A stretch of 8,164 bases of DNA, taken from assembly GCA_023398295.1 (NCBI GenBank), contig JAEWSL010000043.1:1-8164 (forward strand), given 5' to 3'. Position numbers and translations under genes: made by a program. Below, one piece after another: positions 1 to 6,445 of the stretch. The stretch comes from Elusimicrobiota bacterium (GTDB lineage: Bacteria; Elusimicrobiota; Elusimicrobia; Elusimicrobiales; Elusimicrobiaceae). Position 1 is the stretch's first letter, and each line of letters starts with the position of its first letter. Below the pieces are notes generated by a model. That model did not search any database, was not told the DNA's origin, and was given only the letters and a program-made list of their open reading frames with translations.

Positions 1-183
1 GTTCAAGCGTTCTTCCAGCTTGCGGAAGTCAACCAGATATCCCTCTTCGTTAAGCGGCCCGCTCAGATAAACTTCGTACTTAAAATTGTGCGTATGCGCG
101 GCTTCGCTTAAAGTTTTATCATGCCAATGCGCGGCCGTAAAAGAACTTGTTACCGCAACGGAATATTTTTTATGCGGGCTCAT
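1..183 (-). CDS. PTPS-III-like 6-pyruvoyl-tetrahydropterin synthase family protein (FolB replacement), C-terminus off window
   Basis: Sixty-one N-terminal codons are present; the gene runs off the left edge. The reading shows the COG0720 (QueD/PTPS) fold signature: FTAAH with zinc ligand His19, then H30-T-H32 as the other two zinc ligands, and G48-YLVDF for the usual GmvvDF strand. The catalytic Cys expected four residues before the first His of HxH is Ser26, and Glu27 stands in an E-x2-HxH arrangement. In this family, Glu replacing Cys marks PTPS-III, which cleaves the side chain of 7,8-dihydroneopterin triphosphate to give 6-hydroxymethyl-7,8-dihydropterin, bypassing dihydroneopterin aldolase. 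HTH instead of HGH is unusual. The ATG overlaps the end of folP by 14 bases and has a GGAG site eight bases upstream, so it is the last visible gene of the operon. Family membership is firm. The PTPS-III role is inferred from the motif and from the folE-folP neighbours; folK, the next step, may lie beyond the edge. Confidence 0.85.
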   Translation of the reverse strand, partial: MSPHKKYSVAVTSSFTAAHWHDKTLSEAAHTHNFKYEVYLSGPLNEEGYLVDFRKLEERLN

Positions 184-937
184 AGATTTTCTCCAGACAA
201 GAAACGGTTTCTTTAACGTCGTGCACCCTTAAGATATCGGCGCCGCCGCGCGCGGCAAGTTTTGCCGATTTAAGAGATAATTCCAAAGTCTTGTCGGTAA
301 AACTTTTGCGCGAAGCGCCCGCAAGAAGCGTTGTGCCCAATGTCTTAAAATAAGCAATATTTTCAAGCAAAAACCAGTTTTGCTCCCTTGTTTTTGCAAA
401 ACCAAGGCCGATATCCAAAATGACTTGCTCTTTGCTTAAGCCCGCTGCGGCCGCAAGTTTTATTTTTTCTGTAAAAAAAGCATAGATTTCTTTAAGAATA
501 TCGTCGTAAACGCAGAGGTCCTGCATAGTTTTTGGCGTGCCGCGCGCGTGCATTATTACAAGACGCGCTTTATATTCTTTTGCAAGGCTTAAAAATCTTT
601 CGTCTTTTAGGGCAGATACGTCGTTTAAGATAAGCGCGCCGTTTTCAAGGCACTCGCGCGCGGTTTGGTAATTATAAGTGTCAACCGAGAGTTGCGCCTT
701 CGGGCAGGCTTTTTTTACGGCTTTTAGCACAGGCAGCAGCAAAGGTATTTCCCGCTCGGCGCCGACTAAGGAAGAAGACGGCCTTGTTGAAACCGCGCCG
801 ATGTCAATAAAGTCCGCGCCCTCTTCAAGCATAACGTTTGCGCGCTCAAGCGCGCTTTGGGGCGTCAGATATTTGCCGCCGTCGTAGAAAGAGTTAGGCC
901 CGCAATTTAATATGCCCATTACGGCGGGTTTTTGCAT
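170..937 (-). CDS. folP: Dihydropteroate synthase
   Basis: This enzyme condenses 6-hydroxymethyl-dihydropterin pyrophosphate with p-aminobenzoate to form dihydropteroate in the cytoplasm; it is the sulfonamide target. The 255-residue protein shows the TIM-barrel motifs in order: MGILN (7-11), STRP (50-53), SVDT (84-87), ND (105-106), MHxRGTPxTMQ (129-139), DxGxGFxK (175-182), SRKSF (209-213) and RVHD (237-240). Conserved pterin- and phosphate-site residues Asn11, Asp86, Asn105, Asp175, Lys211, Arg237 and His239 are all present. It is slightly shorter than most family members (about 270-280), mainly between SRKSF and the last helix. Two loops are atypical: NCGPNSF replaces the near-universal NVTPDSF, and GAVSTRP replaces GGESTRP. 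An AGGGGA site sits eight bases before the ATG. It begins 17 bases after folE ends and overlaps the PTPS-III-like gene downstream. Confidence 0.95.
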   Translation of the reverse strand: MQKPAVMGILNCGPNSFYDGGKYLTPQSALERANVMLEEGADFIDIGAVSTRPSSSLVGAEREIPLLLPVLKAVKKACPKAQLSVDTYNYQTARECLENGALILNDVSALKDERFLSLAKEYKARLVIMHARGTPKTMQDLCVYDDILKEIYAFFTEKIKLAAAAGLSKEQVILDIGLGFAKTREQNWFLLENIAYFKTLGTTLLAGASRKSFTDKTLELSLKSAKLAARGGADILRVHDVKETVSCLEKIYEPA

Positions 938-954
938 ATTTTTTATCCCCTGCT

Positions 955-1581
955 TTATACTTTTTGGACAAACTGCAAAAATTCCTGACGCACCTCGTGT
1001 TTGTTAAAAACGCCGCGCAGCGCGCTTGTAATCATCTCGGCGTTATGTTTTTCAACGCCGCGCGAACAGATGCACATATGCCGCGCCTTGCATACCACCA
1101 TAACGCCCAGCGGATGAAGGTTTTCCATAAGGCTGTCTGCAATTTGCGCGACAAGCTTTTCCTGTATCTGCAGTCTGCGCGCGTAAATTTCCACAAGGCG
1201 CGCAAGTTTTGATATGCCGATAACTTTTTTATTGGGCAGGTAGCCTATGCTTATAGTGCCAAAGAAGGGCATAAAATGATGTTCGCACATACTGTAAAAT
1301 TCTATATCTTTTAAGATAACCATTTCGTCGCAGGAGCCTTCTGTAAAAGTCTTGAGCACATTTTGCGGGTTTTGCGAGTAGCCGCTAAAAAGCTTTTTCC
1401 AGCTTTGCACTATGCGCCGCGGCGTTTCTTTAAGTCCTTCGCGCGAAGGGTCCTCTCCTATGTAAGAGAGGATTTGGCGTATATTTTTATACATTTGCTC
1501 TTCGGTTATTTTATTTTTATTATTTTGTGAAGCTGCAAACTTAACCTTAACTGCGGGTGTTTTTTTATCAGATGAAGGCAT
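955..1581 (-). CDS. folE: GTP cyclohydrolase I (type IA)
   Basis: FolE converts GTP to 7,8-dihydroneopterin triphosphate and formate, the first step of folate synthesis and also of queuosine synthesis. The 208-residue protein has the family core DPSREGLKETPRR (44-56) and the zinc site: Cys99, His102 and Cys170, with catalytic His101 in MCEHHFMPF, plus His168 before Cys170. KxxGISKLARLVEIYARR (119-136) and QEKL are typical. The C-terminal segment RGVEKHNAEMITSALRG differs mildly from the usual RGVrKPGSxTxTSAxxG. I keep the ATG at 1581 because AAGGAG lies upstream (11-base spacing from GGAG). The internal Met30 lacks a good site, although residues 1-29 are low-complexity and not part of the family core. 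This start makes a 76-base overlap with queE. The product is the shared substrate of the QueD and PTPS-III-like enzymes in the same operon. Confidence 0.95.
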   Translation of the reverse strand: MPSSDKKTPAVKVKFAASQNNKNKITEEQMYKNIRQILSYIGEDPSREGLKETPRRIVQSWKKLFSGYSQNPQNVLKTFTEGSCDEMVILKDIEFYSMCEHHFMPFFGTISIGYLPNKKVIGISKLARLVEIYARRLQIQEKLVAQIADSLMENLHPLGVMVVCKARHMCICSRGVEKHNAEMITSALRGVFNKHEVRQEFLQFVQKV

Positions 1582-2135
1582 TTGGCAATTTTCTCCTTTT
1601 GATTGCTCAGCGGCTGTAAAAAAAGCGCCGCGCGTTTATATTTCTTGTATTGCAAAATTTGTTTTTCGCTTAATTTACCGTCTACGATAAGTTTTATCGC
1701 GTCGGCCTTTTTGAGCATGGGCCGCGCGCAGTTTCCCTTGGGGGAAACGGTCGTGCAAAAAATATTTTTAGTGTCAATGTCTATGGTGCCGTTGGTTTCA
1801 AGATGCACGCGGTATTTGCGCGCGGCCAGCTGTTTTATAAGCGCGCTTAAATCCTGCAGGCAGGGCTCTCCGCCTGTAAGCACCGCGTCGCGCGCGGGAT
1901 ATTTTTTTATCTCCGCCAATATTTGGCGCGGCGTTAAAATTAAATTTGCTTTGGCGGCGTATTTGGTATCGCACCACCCGCAGGCCAGGTTGCAGCCGGC
2001 AAAGCGTATAAAGACGCACGCCGCGCCGCTGTAAAGCCCTTCTCCCTGGAGGGAATAAAAAATCTCGTTTATTTTAAGCGGCGCGTTTTTGGCGGGCTTA
2101 TTTTTATTTTCTGATGACGGAGGCGCAATCTTCAT
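1506..2135 (-). CDS. queE: 7-carboxy-7-deazaguanine synthase (radical SAM)
   Basis: QueE rearranges 6-carboxy-5,6,7,8-tetrahydropterin to 7-carboxy-7-deazaguanine in the queuosine/preQ0 pathway, using S-adenosylmethionine and a [4Fe-4S] cluster. The 209-residue reading has QGEG (30-33), the CxxxCxxC cluster motif as Cys48, Cys52 and Cys55 inside GCNLACGWCDT, TGGEP (87-91), LETNGT (112-117), SPK (131-133) and a terminal QLHK (201-204). These are the motifs of this family in order and at usual length. The first about 20 residues are a Lys/Asn/Pro-rich extension encoded partly over the 3' end of queD (32-base overlap). The Shine-Dalgarno sequence is weak (GTGGGAAA directly before the ATG), suggesting translational coupling to queD. 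The 3' end carries the folE ribosome binding site and first codons. The family's usual C-terminal ending is intact, so this overlap is genuine rather than an extended frame. Confidence 0.95.
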   Translation of the reverse strand: MKIAPPSSENKNKPAKNAPLKINEIFYSLQGEGLYSGAACVFIRFAGCNLACGWCDTKYAAKANLILTPRQILAEIKKYPARDAVLTGGEPCLQDLSALIKQLAARKYRVHLETNGTIDIDTKNIFCTTVSPKGNCARPMLKKADAIKLIVDGKLSEKQILQYKKYKRAALFLQPLSNQKEKIAKCLHLIKKHPQLRLSLQLHKIIKIK

Positions 2136-2448
2136 TTTCCCACACTTCCACGGTTTTCAAAACCAGATTTTTCTGCGCGAGCGCGGCGGAAGCTTTTTCA
2201 AAAAGATATGCGCAGATATTTTCCGCCGTCGGGTTTGGCAGCAAATCGTTTAGGTATTTATGATCCGGCAGGATATTTGCAAGCAACGGCTTTAGGATTT
2301 TGAAATCGCAAACCATGCCGTCGGGGCCAAGCGGGCCTTCGGCTTCAAAGAAGACAAGCCACGTATGCCCATGCAAATTGGCGCAGTCCCCATTATAATC
2401 GGGCAGCTTATGCGCCGCGCTGAACTTTGTTTTTATCCTTAGAATCAT
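2104..2448 (-). CDS. queD: 6-carboxy-5,6,7,8-tetrahydropterin synthase
   Basis: QueD converts 7,8-dihydroneopterin triphosphate to 6-carboxytetrahydropterin, the first committed step towards queuosine. The 114-residue protein has zinc ligands His13, His26 and His28, catalytic Cys22 in the C-x3-HGH motif, MVCDF (45-49), the catalytic DHKYLN segment (62-67), PTAEN (73-77) and terminal EVWE with Glu104. Length is normal for the family. It is the first gene of the operon; queE starts inside its last 32 bases. The ATG is preceded by AGGGCGGG, an acceptable ribosome binding site. Only 63 bases separate it from the upstream gene, and they contain a terminator hairpin. The contrast with the Glu-type paralogue at the left edge supports QueD rather than a folate role. 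Confidence 0.95.
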   Translation of the reverse strand: MILRIKTKFSAAHKLPDYNGDCANLHGHTWLVFFEAEGPLGPDGMVCDFKILKPLLANILPDHKYLNDLLPNPTAENICAYLFEKASAALAQKNLVLKTVEVWENEDCASVIRK

Positions 2449-2472
2449 ATTCCCGCCCTAAAAAATTGCCGT

Positions 2473-2505
2473 AAAAACCGCAGGCCGCCTTCAAAGGGCG
2501 GCCTG
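2473..2505 (-). terminator. Intrinsic terminator after the DUF1189-like gene
   Basis: CAGGCCGCC (2481-2489) pairs perfectly with GGCGGCCTG (2497-2505). A G-T and an A-T pair extend the stem, leaving a three-base loop. Read on the minus strand, the hairpin begins seven bases after the stop codon at 2512 and is followed by CGG and five T residues (2477-2473). It also lies just upstream of queD, so transcription from the membrane-protein gene into the pterin operon should be reduced. Confidence 0.75.
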
Positions 2506-2511
2506 TCGGCC

Positions 2512-3399
2512 TTATTTTTCAAAAGGGTCGTTATCTTCTTGCGAAGAAGGCTCTTCCCACTGCGTTTTTGTTTCATCGTGGGCTGCGTTTGCGGTATTTT
2601 TATTTTGGTTTTGCGCTGGCAGGCCGCCGTTCATGCCGCTTATTATGTAGGCCCTTGTTATAAAGATGCTGTAAATGCCTGCCATCAATAAGTACACAAA
2701 GGACATCAGCGGTATTTTATAGGGCGATATCATATTAAGCAGGCTCAAAAACAGATACGGCGCGCACAAATAGCAGGCCGTCTTAAGGCACTGCCCCGCT
2801 TTTAAGGGGCTGCCGTTTGCCGCGTTTACCAGTAAAGACACAAGGAAAAACAGGATAATCATTATCGGCATAGCTATAATTTGCCATAAAACCTGCAAAA
2901 AGATAAAGAGATAAAGCACCACCGCGCTTATATAATCCTTGTTTTCCTCTATAATTTTGCGGGATATTTTAGCTTCCGTGGATTTAGGCGCTTCTATTAC
3001 CTGCATTTTGCCGTTGTTAAAGCTGAATACGGCTTTTTTTGTGACGAGGAGCGTTATCTTTTCGCTTTCCATCTGGGTGGGATAGACGGGTTCTGTGCGG
3101 GAAGTGTCAAAAACTATTTTTGAGCCTTCAAGCTCTTTGGGGGCTATTATAACGGGGGTGTCGTTGTTGACGGTAATTTCGCCGTCTTTTAAGCTGATGT
3201 CGGGCATATACTCGGCCACTTTAGTTATGCCCCCATTAATTATTGGCGGGGCCTTAACCGTTGTTACCGCGGTTATCACAAAACAGGCCAGCAGCGTTAC
3301 GTAGCAGACAAAAAGCAAAGCTTTCCAAAAGCTTTTCTTGATATATTGCACATAAAAATCCATACTGTAAAGCGCGCTAAAAGGCGTTAAAAGGAACAT
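2512..3399 (-). CDS. DUF1189-like integral membrane protein
   Basis: The function is unknown. The ATG at 3399 is chosen over an upstream in-frame start because GGAGG (3411-3407) lies seven bases before it, giving 295 residues. Segments in order: a short amphipathic N-terminus, a membrane helix at about 26-48, an extracytoplasmic domain of about 100 residues, and three or four further helices between about 155 and 250. A hydrophilic Asn/Gln/Glu/Asp-rich cytoplasmic tail follows. The external domain has the style of DUF1189 proteins: PDISLKDGEI, then VFDTSR, then ITLLVTKKAVF. That assignment rests on recalled family pattern, not a search. It is a single-gene transcript with a good promoter upstream and a terminator directly after. 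Nothing visible ties it to the pterin genes downstream. It could take part in envelope function, but no specific role can be supported. Confidence 0.8.
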   Translation of the reverse strand: MFLLTPFSALYSMDFYVQYIKKSFWKALLFVCYVTLLACFVITAVTTVKAPPIINGGITKVAEYMPDISLKDGEITVNNDTPVIIAPKELEGSKIVFDTSRTEPVYPTQMESEKITLLVTKKAVFSFNNGKMQVIEAPKSTEAKISRKIIEENKDYISAVVLYLFIFLQVLWQIIAMPIMIILFFLVSLLVNAANGSPLKAGQCLKTACYLCAPYLFLSLLNMISPYKIPLMSFVYLLMAGIYSIFITRAYIISGMNGGLPAQNQNKNTANAAHDETKTQWEEPSSQEDNDPFEK

Positions 3400-3406
3400 A
3401 AAAAAA

Positions 3407-3411
3407 CCTCC
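3407..3411 (-). promoter_or_regulatory. Ribosome binding site deciding the DUF1189-like start
   Basis: GGAGG on the minus strand lies seven bases before the ATG at 3399. No comparable site precedes the in-frame start at 3459, which would also lie between the promoter's -35 and -10 boxes. The shorter protein is therefore favoured. Confidence 0.8.
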
Positions 3412-3449
3412 GTAAGCCCCTTTATTTTTATATCTGAGGCTTAACACAA

Positions 3450-3479
3450 AGTATAGCATTATTGTATTAAGCTTGACAA
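3450..3479 (-). promoter_or_regulatory. Sigma-70-type promoter for the DUF1189-like gene
   Basis: The -35 box TTGTCA (3479-3474) and -10 box TATACT (3455-3450) each match the consensus in five of six positions, with an 18-base spacer. Transcription would begin near 3443, about 44 bases before the ATG at 3399. Confidence 0.65.
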
Positions 3480-3502
3480 TGGCGCGGCAAAATTTCTACA
3501 TT
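3473..3502 (+). promoter_or_regulatory. Possible divergent promoter for the 601-residue protein gene
   Basis: A perfect TTGACA (3473-3478) is followed after 18 bases by TACATT (3497-3502), a four-of-six -10 box. This would give a leader of about 145 bases before the GTG at 3657. The -35 overlaps that of the opposing promoter by five bases. An ATGCGCGC / GCGCGCAT inverted repeat (3517-3524 and 3573-3580) could fold the leader. The weak -10 keeps confidence low, and no better promoter was found closer to the gene. Confidence 0.4.
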
Positions 3503-3656
3503 TATATTATGTCATTATGCGCGCGCAAAGGGATTTTACGGTAATCGGCGTAATACAGGGGATTGCAAAGCTGCGCGCATCATGCGGGGCGTTATAGAAA
3601 TATAAAAGATAAATTTTTACCTTTCGTCCCAAAATAAAAAGTCCGCGGGAGGGCGT

Positions 3657-5462
3657 GTGCGTATATTTAAGGATAATTCTTTTAGAATTTTGCTTGTAAT
3701 TTTTGTTTTATTTTTGGCTCTGCCATTGTTGTTTACGGAGCCTTCTTCCACACCTGTCGGCAAAGGGGCGTCTTATAAAGAGGGGGAACTTATGTCAAGT
3801 TCCTCTGCTTTGCCGGTATCTTCAAACCCGTTCAAGGCAATGTTAGACGGGTATTTTGATAAATTCAGCAAATTTTATAAACTCCCTTTTGCGGCAAATA
3901 CCGTTAAAAATCAAATGGGCACCTCGGCCATTTTATTTAATACCGAGGAGGACGCCCGCGCCTTTGTAAACGCGCAAACGGGCCGCGGCGGTGAACCTTC
4001 TGCAGGCGGCGTCGGCGGGGGGGAAGAGGGGCCCTTACCCGTGCGGCAGATGAGGGAAGTCGGCCGCGTCTACCTTGACGGGACGGATTATTTTCCCGTA
4101 ATGTCCGACGGCAGTTCTTATATGGTATACACGCCGCAGGGCATGGTGCCTTACGATTTATTTGCAAGCGATTACGTTCCGCAGGAAGACATAGAAAAAG
4201 CGCGCGCTATGGCCCCCGGCCTAAGCGACGACGAAATTGCCCTCGCTTTGAAAACCATAGGGCTTAACGAATATTTAAGCGCGGTTGCGCGCGACGGGCA
4301 CGAGAATACTTATAACCGCCTCACAAAAATGCTTGATATAAATCCGCAGGCCTTTGGCTACGGCTACGCCGCGCCGGACGGCAGAGGAGCCTTTGGCGGG
4401 CCTTCTTTTGGCGGGGGCGGCTCGTATGCCATGGGCGGCACGGGCAGTTTTGGCGGCGGGAGCGGCGGCTCGGGCGCGATAATAATAGGCGGCGGGGATA
4501 CCGATATGGCCGGTGAACTTGCGCAGAAGTATAGTTCGGCCTCATCGGGCTTCAAGGGTGTGGGGCGGGTATATGATCCCAAAGTTTTAGCGCAGGGCGC
4601 GGGCAAAGACGGCAAACAAGACGATGGCAAAGATGTTTTTGCCCAATTTGGAGAGCCTCGTCTTGCAGGATCAGAAAAAGGACAAACTAAAATAGGGGGA
4701 AAAGAAGGGAAGTTTTTTACAGCAAATACTGATAAAAAAATAGTTTTAAGGCCATTAGATCAAGAAATTTCTAAAGAAATGGGTCAAATCATGGGGTTAG
4801 GAGGTAAAGACCCCAAACAAATACCGCTTATAGTTTTACCCGATAGGTTTGATATAGGCTTTGGCCCTGGCATAGAAGTAGATAAAGCAAATAGAGGATA
4901 CCAAGAAGATGAGATTTTTGAAGAATGGGAAAAGTCTGATAAAGAGTACTTGTCTGCTTGTTCCAAAATTAGCAATGATATAGAGGGTTTGGATTTTACT
5001 CCCAGTATTGTTATGGTAGATGGCAATAAACAAGGGAATTTAATTGCCATAGAAGGATCTTTTTATGGACAATTATTGGAAGGGCTTTTTAATCGTAAAA
5101 ATATTTCAAATATAGATATAAAATTAGTAAAGATGGCGCCTGCCATAGTAGAAGATAAAGATGAAAACGGTAAAGCAATTAATAGGAAAACAGAAGTTCC
5201 CGTTATAGACACTAAAAAGCTTGAGAAAATGAAATCCACGACAATAATATTTGTACGCTCCAAGGAAGAAAAGAAGCTTCTTGAAGATAATGGTTATACC
5301 TATGTTATAGATTGGAATTATGCGGTAACTCCTGAAAAACTTAATAAGAATGTTTACGAACCTTTGCAGGCTGCCGTTGCGGACATGTTAGAAAAAAAAG
5401 AAGCTAATACAAAAAAAGCGCAGAAATTGCTAGAAAGCGTAAAAGAGGAAAAGTTAAACTAA
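3657..5462 (+). CDS. Membrane-anchored or exported protein of unknown function with glycine-rich centre
   Basis: I do not recognise this 601-residue protein. It starts at a GTG with GGGAGGG three bases upstream. A hydrophobic helix at residues 11-26 follows a basic N-terminus. No convincing signal-peptidase site follows it, so it probably stays anchored with the rest outside the cytoplasm. After a Ser-rich linker comes a moderately conserved-looking region (about 45-230). Next is a Gly/Ser-rich low-complexity stretch (about 233-277) and then a charged C-terminal part ending in a Lys/Glu-rich helix. The phrase VGRVY occurs on both sides of the glycine-rich stretch. Base composition changes sharply near 4660 (residue about 335): hand counts give 41 of 60 GC at 4381-4440 but 18 of 60 at 4681-4740 and 17 of 60 at 5101-5160. 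Gly codons change from GGC/GGG to GGA/GGT accordingly. This suggests two modules of different origin. A seven-G run lies at 4017-4023. Confidence 0.85.
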   Translation: MRIFKDNSFRILLVIFVLFLALPLLFTEPSSTPVGKGASYKEGELMSSSSALPVSSNPFKAMLDGYFDKFSKFYKLPFAANTVKNQMGTSAILFNTEEDARAFVNAQTGRGGEPSAGGVGGGEEGPLPVRQMREVGRVYLDGTDYFPVMSDGSSYMVYTPQGMVPYDLFASDYVPQEDIEKARAMAPGLSDDEIALALKTIGLNEYLSAVARDGHENTYNRLTKMLDINPQAFGYGYAAPDGRGAFGGPSFGGGGSYAMGGTGSFGGGSGGSGAIIIGGGDTDMAGELAQKYSSASSGFKGVGRVYDPKVLAQGAGKDGKQDDGKDVFAQFGEPRLAGSEKGQTKIGGKEGKFFTANTDKKIVLRPLDQEISKEMGQIMGLGGKDPKQIPLIVLPDRFDIGFGPGIEVDKANRGYQEDEIFEEWEKSDKEYLSACSKISNDIEGLDFTPSIVMVDGNKQGNLIAIEGSFYGQLLEGLFNRKNISNIDIKLVKMAPAIVEDKDENGKAINRKTEVPVIDTKKLEKMKSTTIIFVRSKEEKKLLEDNGYTYVIDWNYAVTPEKLNKNVYEPLQAAVADMLEKKEANTKKAQKLLESVKEEKLN

Positions 5463-5485
5463 GGTCCTATATAAAAAATAGGTCC
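5463..5485 (+). terminator. Weak hairpin after the 601-residue protein gene
   Basis: GGTCCTAT (5463-5470) can pair with ATAGGTCC (5478-5485), with one T-T mismatch and a seven-base A-rich loop. It starts directly after the stop codon but has no T run behind it. It is at best a weak terminator or an RNA-stabilising hairpin. Confidence 0.3.
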
Positions 5486-5493
5486 AAATTCTC

Positions 5494-5522
5494 TTGAATT
5501 GCATACTAAATTTTGCTAGACT
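5494..5522 (+). promoter_or_regulatory. Promoter of the secreted four-cysteine protein gene
   Basis: TTGAAT (5494-5499) and TAGACT (5517-5522) are separated by 17 bases, and the -10 is extended by TG at 5514-5515. Transcription would start near 5529, about 29 bases before the ATG, so this gene probably has its own transcript despite following the 601-residue gene in the same direction. Confidence 0.6.
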
Positions 5523-5557
5523 AAAAACAATAGGTATTGTATTTTGGAGGTTATCCG

Positions 5558-6382
5558 ATGAAAAAGGCTATAATTTTGCCGTTTATTTTTATGGGGTTGG
5601 GAATCTTTTTAACTCCTACCAAAGCAAATGCTGGTCCAGATGGCTCCTGTGTGATAGTTACAGGATATTATGGCGGCGAACTTAATGGGAATTTTTATGA
5701 TATGGGAGAGGTCTTTGAGTCAAAAGCGTTTTCAGATGCTGAAAAATTGGAAATTTTTAAAGATGCATGTAAAAGAACGCCTTTGGCTTGCAAGGGGAAT
5801 TCCCTTAAACATCAATTTGTTGACGCTGTATGTTCTGATTCGTTTGGTATTGCCAGCGGGATTCTTGAAGGTACTGTGGGGGCGGGTCTTGACGATAAGG
5901 TTACAGTTATACCAAGAAAGTCCGATGATCTTAGTTCCGGATACGAAGACTTTCGTGTAAGTTTAGGCGGTTTTGTTGCCTATGTAGGTCGCAAAGATAT
6001 TCTTGATTATATGATGAACAAGATGCCTATTAAATATAAATCAGATGATGACAAACTAAGCCGTCCGACAATGGGCGATAAAATGTATACTCTTGACAAA
6101 AATAATCTTGTGCACATTGATAAAACCCTTTATGATGTTGCCTTAAGCGGCAGGAAATTAGATGATAGAGATAATCCATCTAAGCCTTTTATAACTTTCA
6201 TCCAAGCGGAAAAAAAGAAATGGGACGCACGGCAAAACTTTGCGGCTAAAATGCATGATGATTTGGTAAAAGCGGCTAAGGGCGGTAAAATGGCTATTGA
6301 TAATTATACGGGCAAGAACTTAGCCTTAGACGGCAAGACATATAACGAGATTAATAAACTCTTAAAGTTAAACCGCAGTTAA
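5558..6382 (+). CDS. Secreted four-cysteine protein of unknown function
   Basis: I do not recognise a named family. The ATG at 5558 is chosen because GGAGG (5546-5550) lies seven bases before it; a TTG 21 bases upstream is in frame but sits before that site. The 274-residue product begins MKK, has a hydrophobic core at about 4-18 and ends its signal peptide at AxA (23-25), predicting cleavage before Gly26 and export. The mature N-terminal part holds all four cysteines (31, 71, 78, 92), enough for two disulfide bonds. The second half contains YEDFRVSLGGF, then AYVGRKDILDYMM, then TLYDVALSG and EKKKWDA. The spacing of small and hydrophobic residues loosely resembles degenerate ankyrin-type helix pairs, but this is weak. 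The gene has its own promoter and a strong terminator. Directly behind the terminator is a truncated paralogue matching residues from about 83 to the end. The DNA is AT-rich like the preceding half-gene. Confidence 0.85.
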   Translation: MKKAIILPFIFMGLGIFLTPTKANAGPDGSCVIVTGYYGGELNGNFYDMGEVFESKAFSDAEKLEIFKDACKRTPLACKGNSLKHQFVDAVCSDSFGIASGILEGTVGAGLDDKVTVIPRKSDDLSSGYEDFRVSLGGFVAYVGRKDILDYMMNKMPIKYKSDDDKLSRPTMGDKMYTLDKNNLVHIDKTLYDVALSGRKLDDRDNPSKPFITFIQAEKKKWDARQNFAAKMHDDLVKAAKGGKMAIDNYTGKNLALDGKTYNEINKLLKLNRS

Positions 6383-6406
6383 GATTTAGCGATGTAAATT
6401 AAACTC

Positions 6407-6438
6407 AAAACGGCGAAAGCAAAAGCTTTCGCCGTTTT
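6407..6438 (+). terminator. Strong, symmetric intrinsic terminator
   Basis: AAAACGGCGAAAGC (6407-6420) pairs perfectly over 14 bases with GCTTTCGCCGTTTT (6425-6438) around an AAAA loop. The T-rich arm on the plus strand ends transcription of the secreted protein gene. The A-rich left arm would give a T run on the minus strand too, so it could also stop transcripts coming from smpB. Confidence 0.9.
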
Positions 6439-6445
6439 GCTTTAA

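Noticed and set aside
3399..3459. Longer N-terminus for the DUF1189-like protein
   Set aside because: The upstream start lies between the promoter boxes and lacks a ribosome binding site; GGAGG fits the start at 3399.
3517..3597. 26-codon frame in the leader of the 601-residue gene
   Set aside because: No ribosome binding site precedes the ATG and the residues show no signal; likely chance.
4364..4630. Proline-rich minus-strand frame
   Set aside because: It is the complement of the glycine-rich coding stretch; GGC/GGG codons read as proline or alanine on the other strand.
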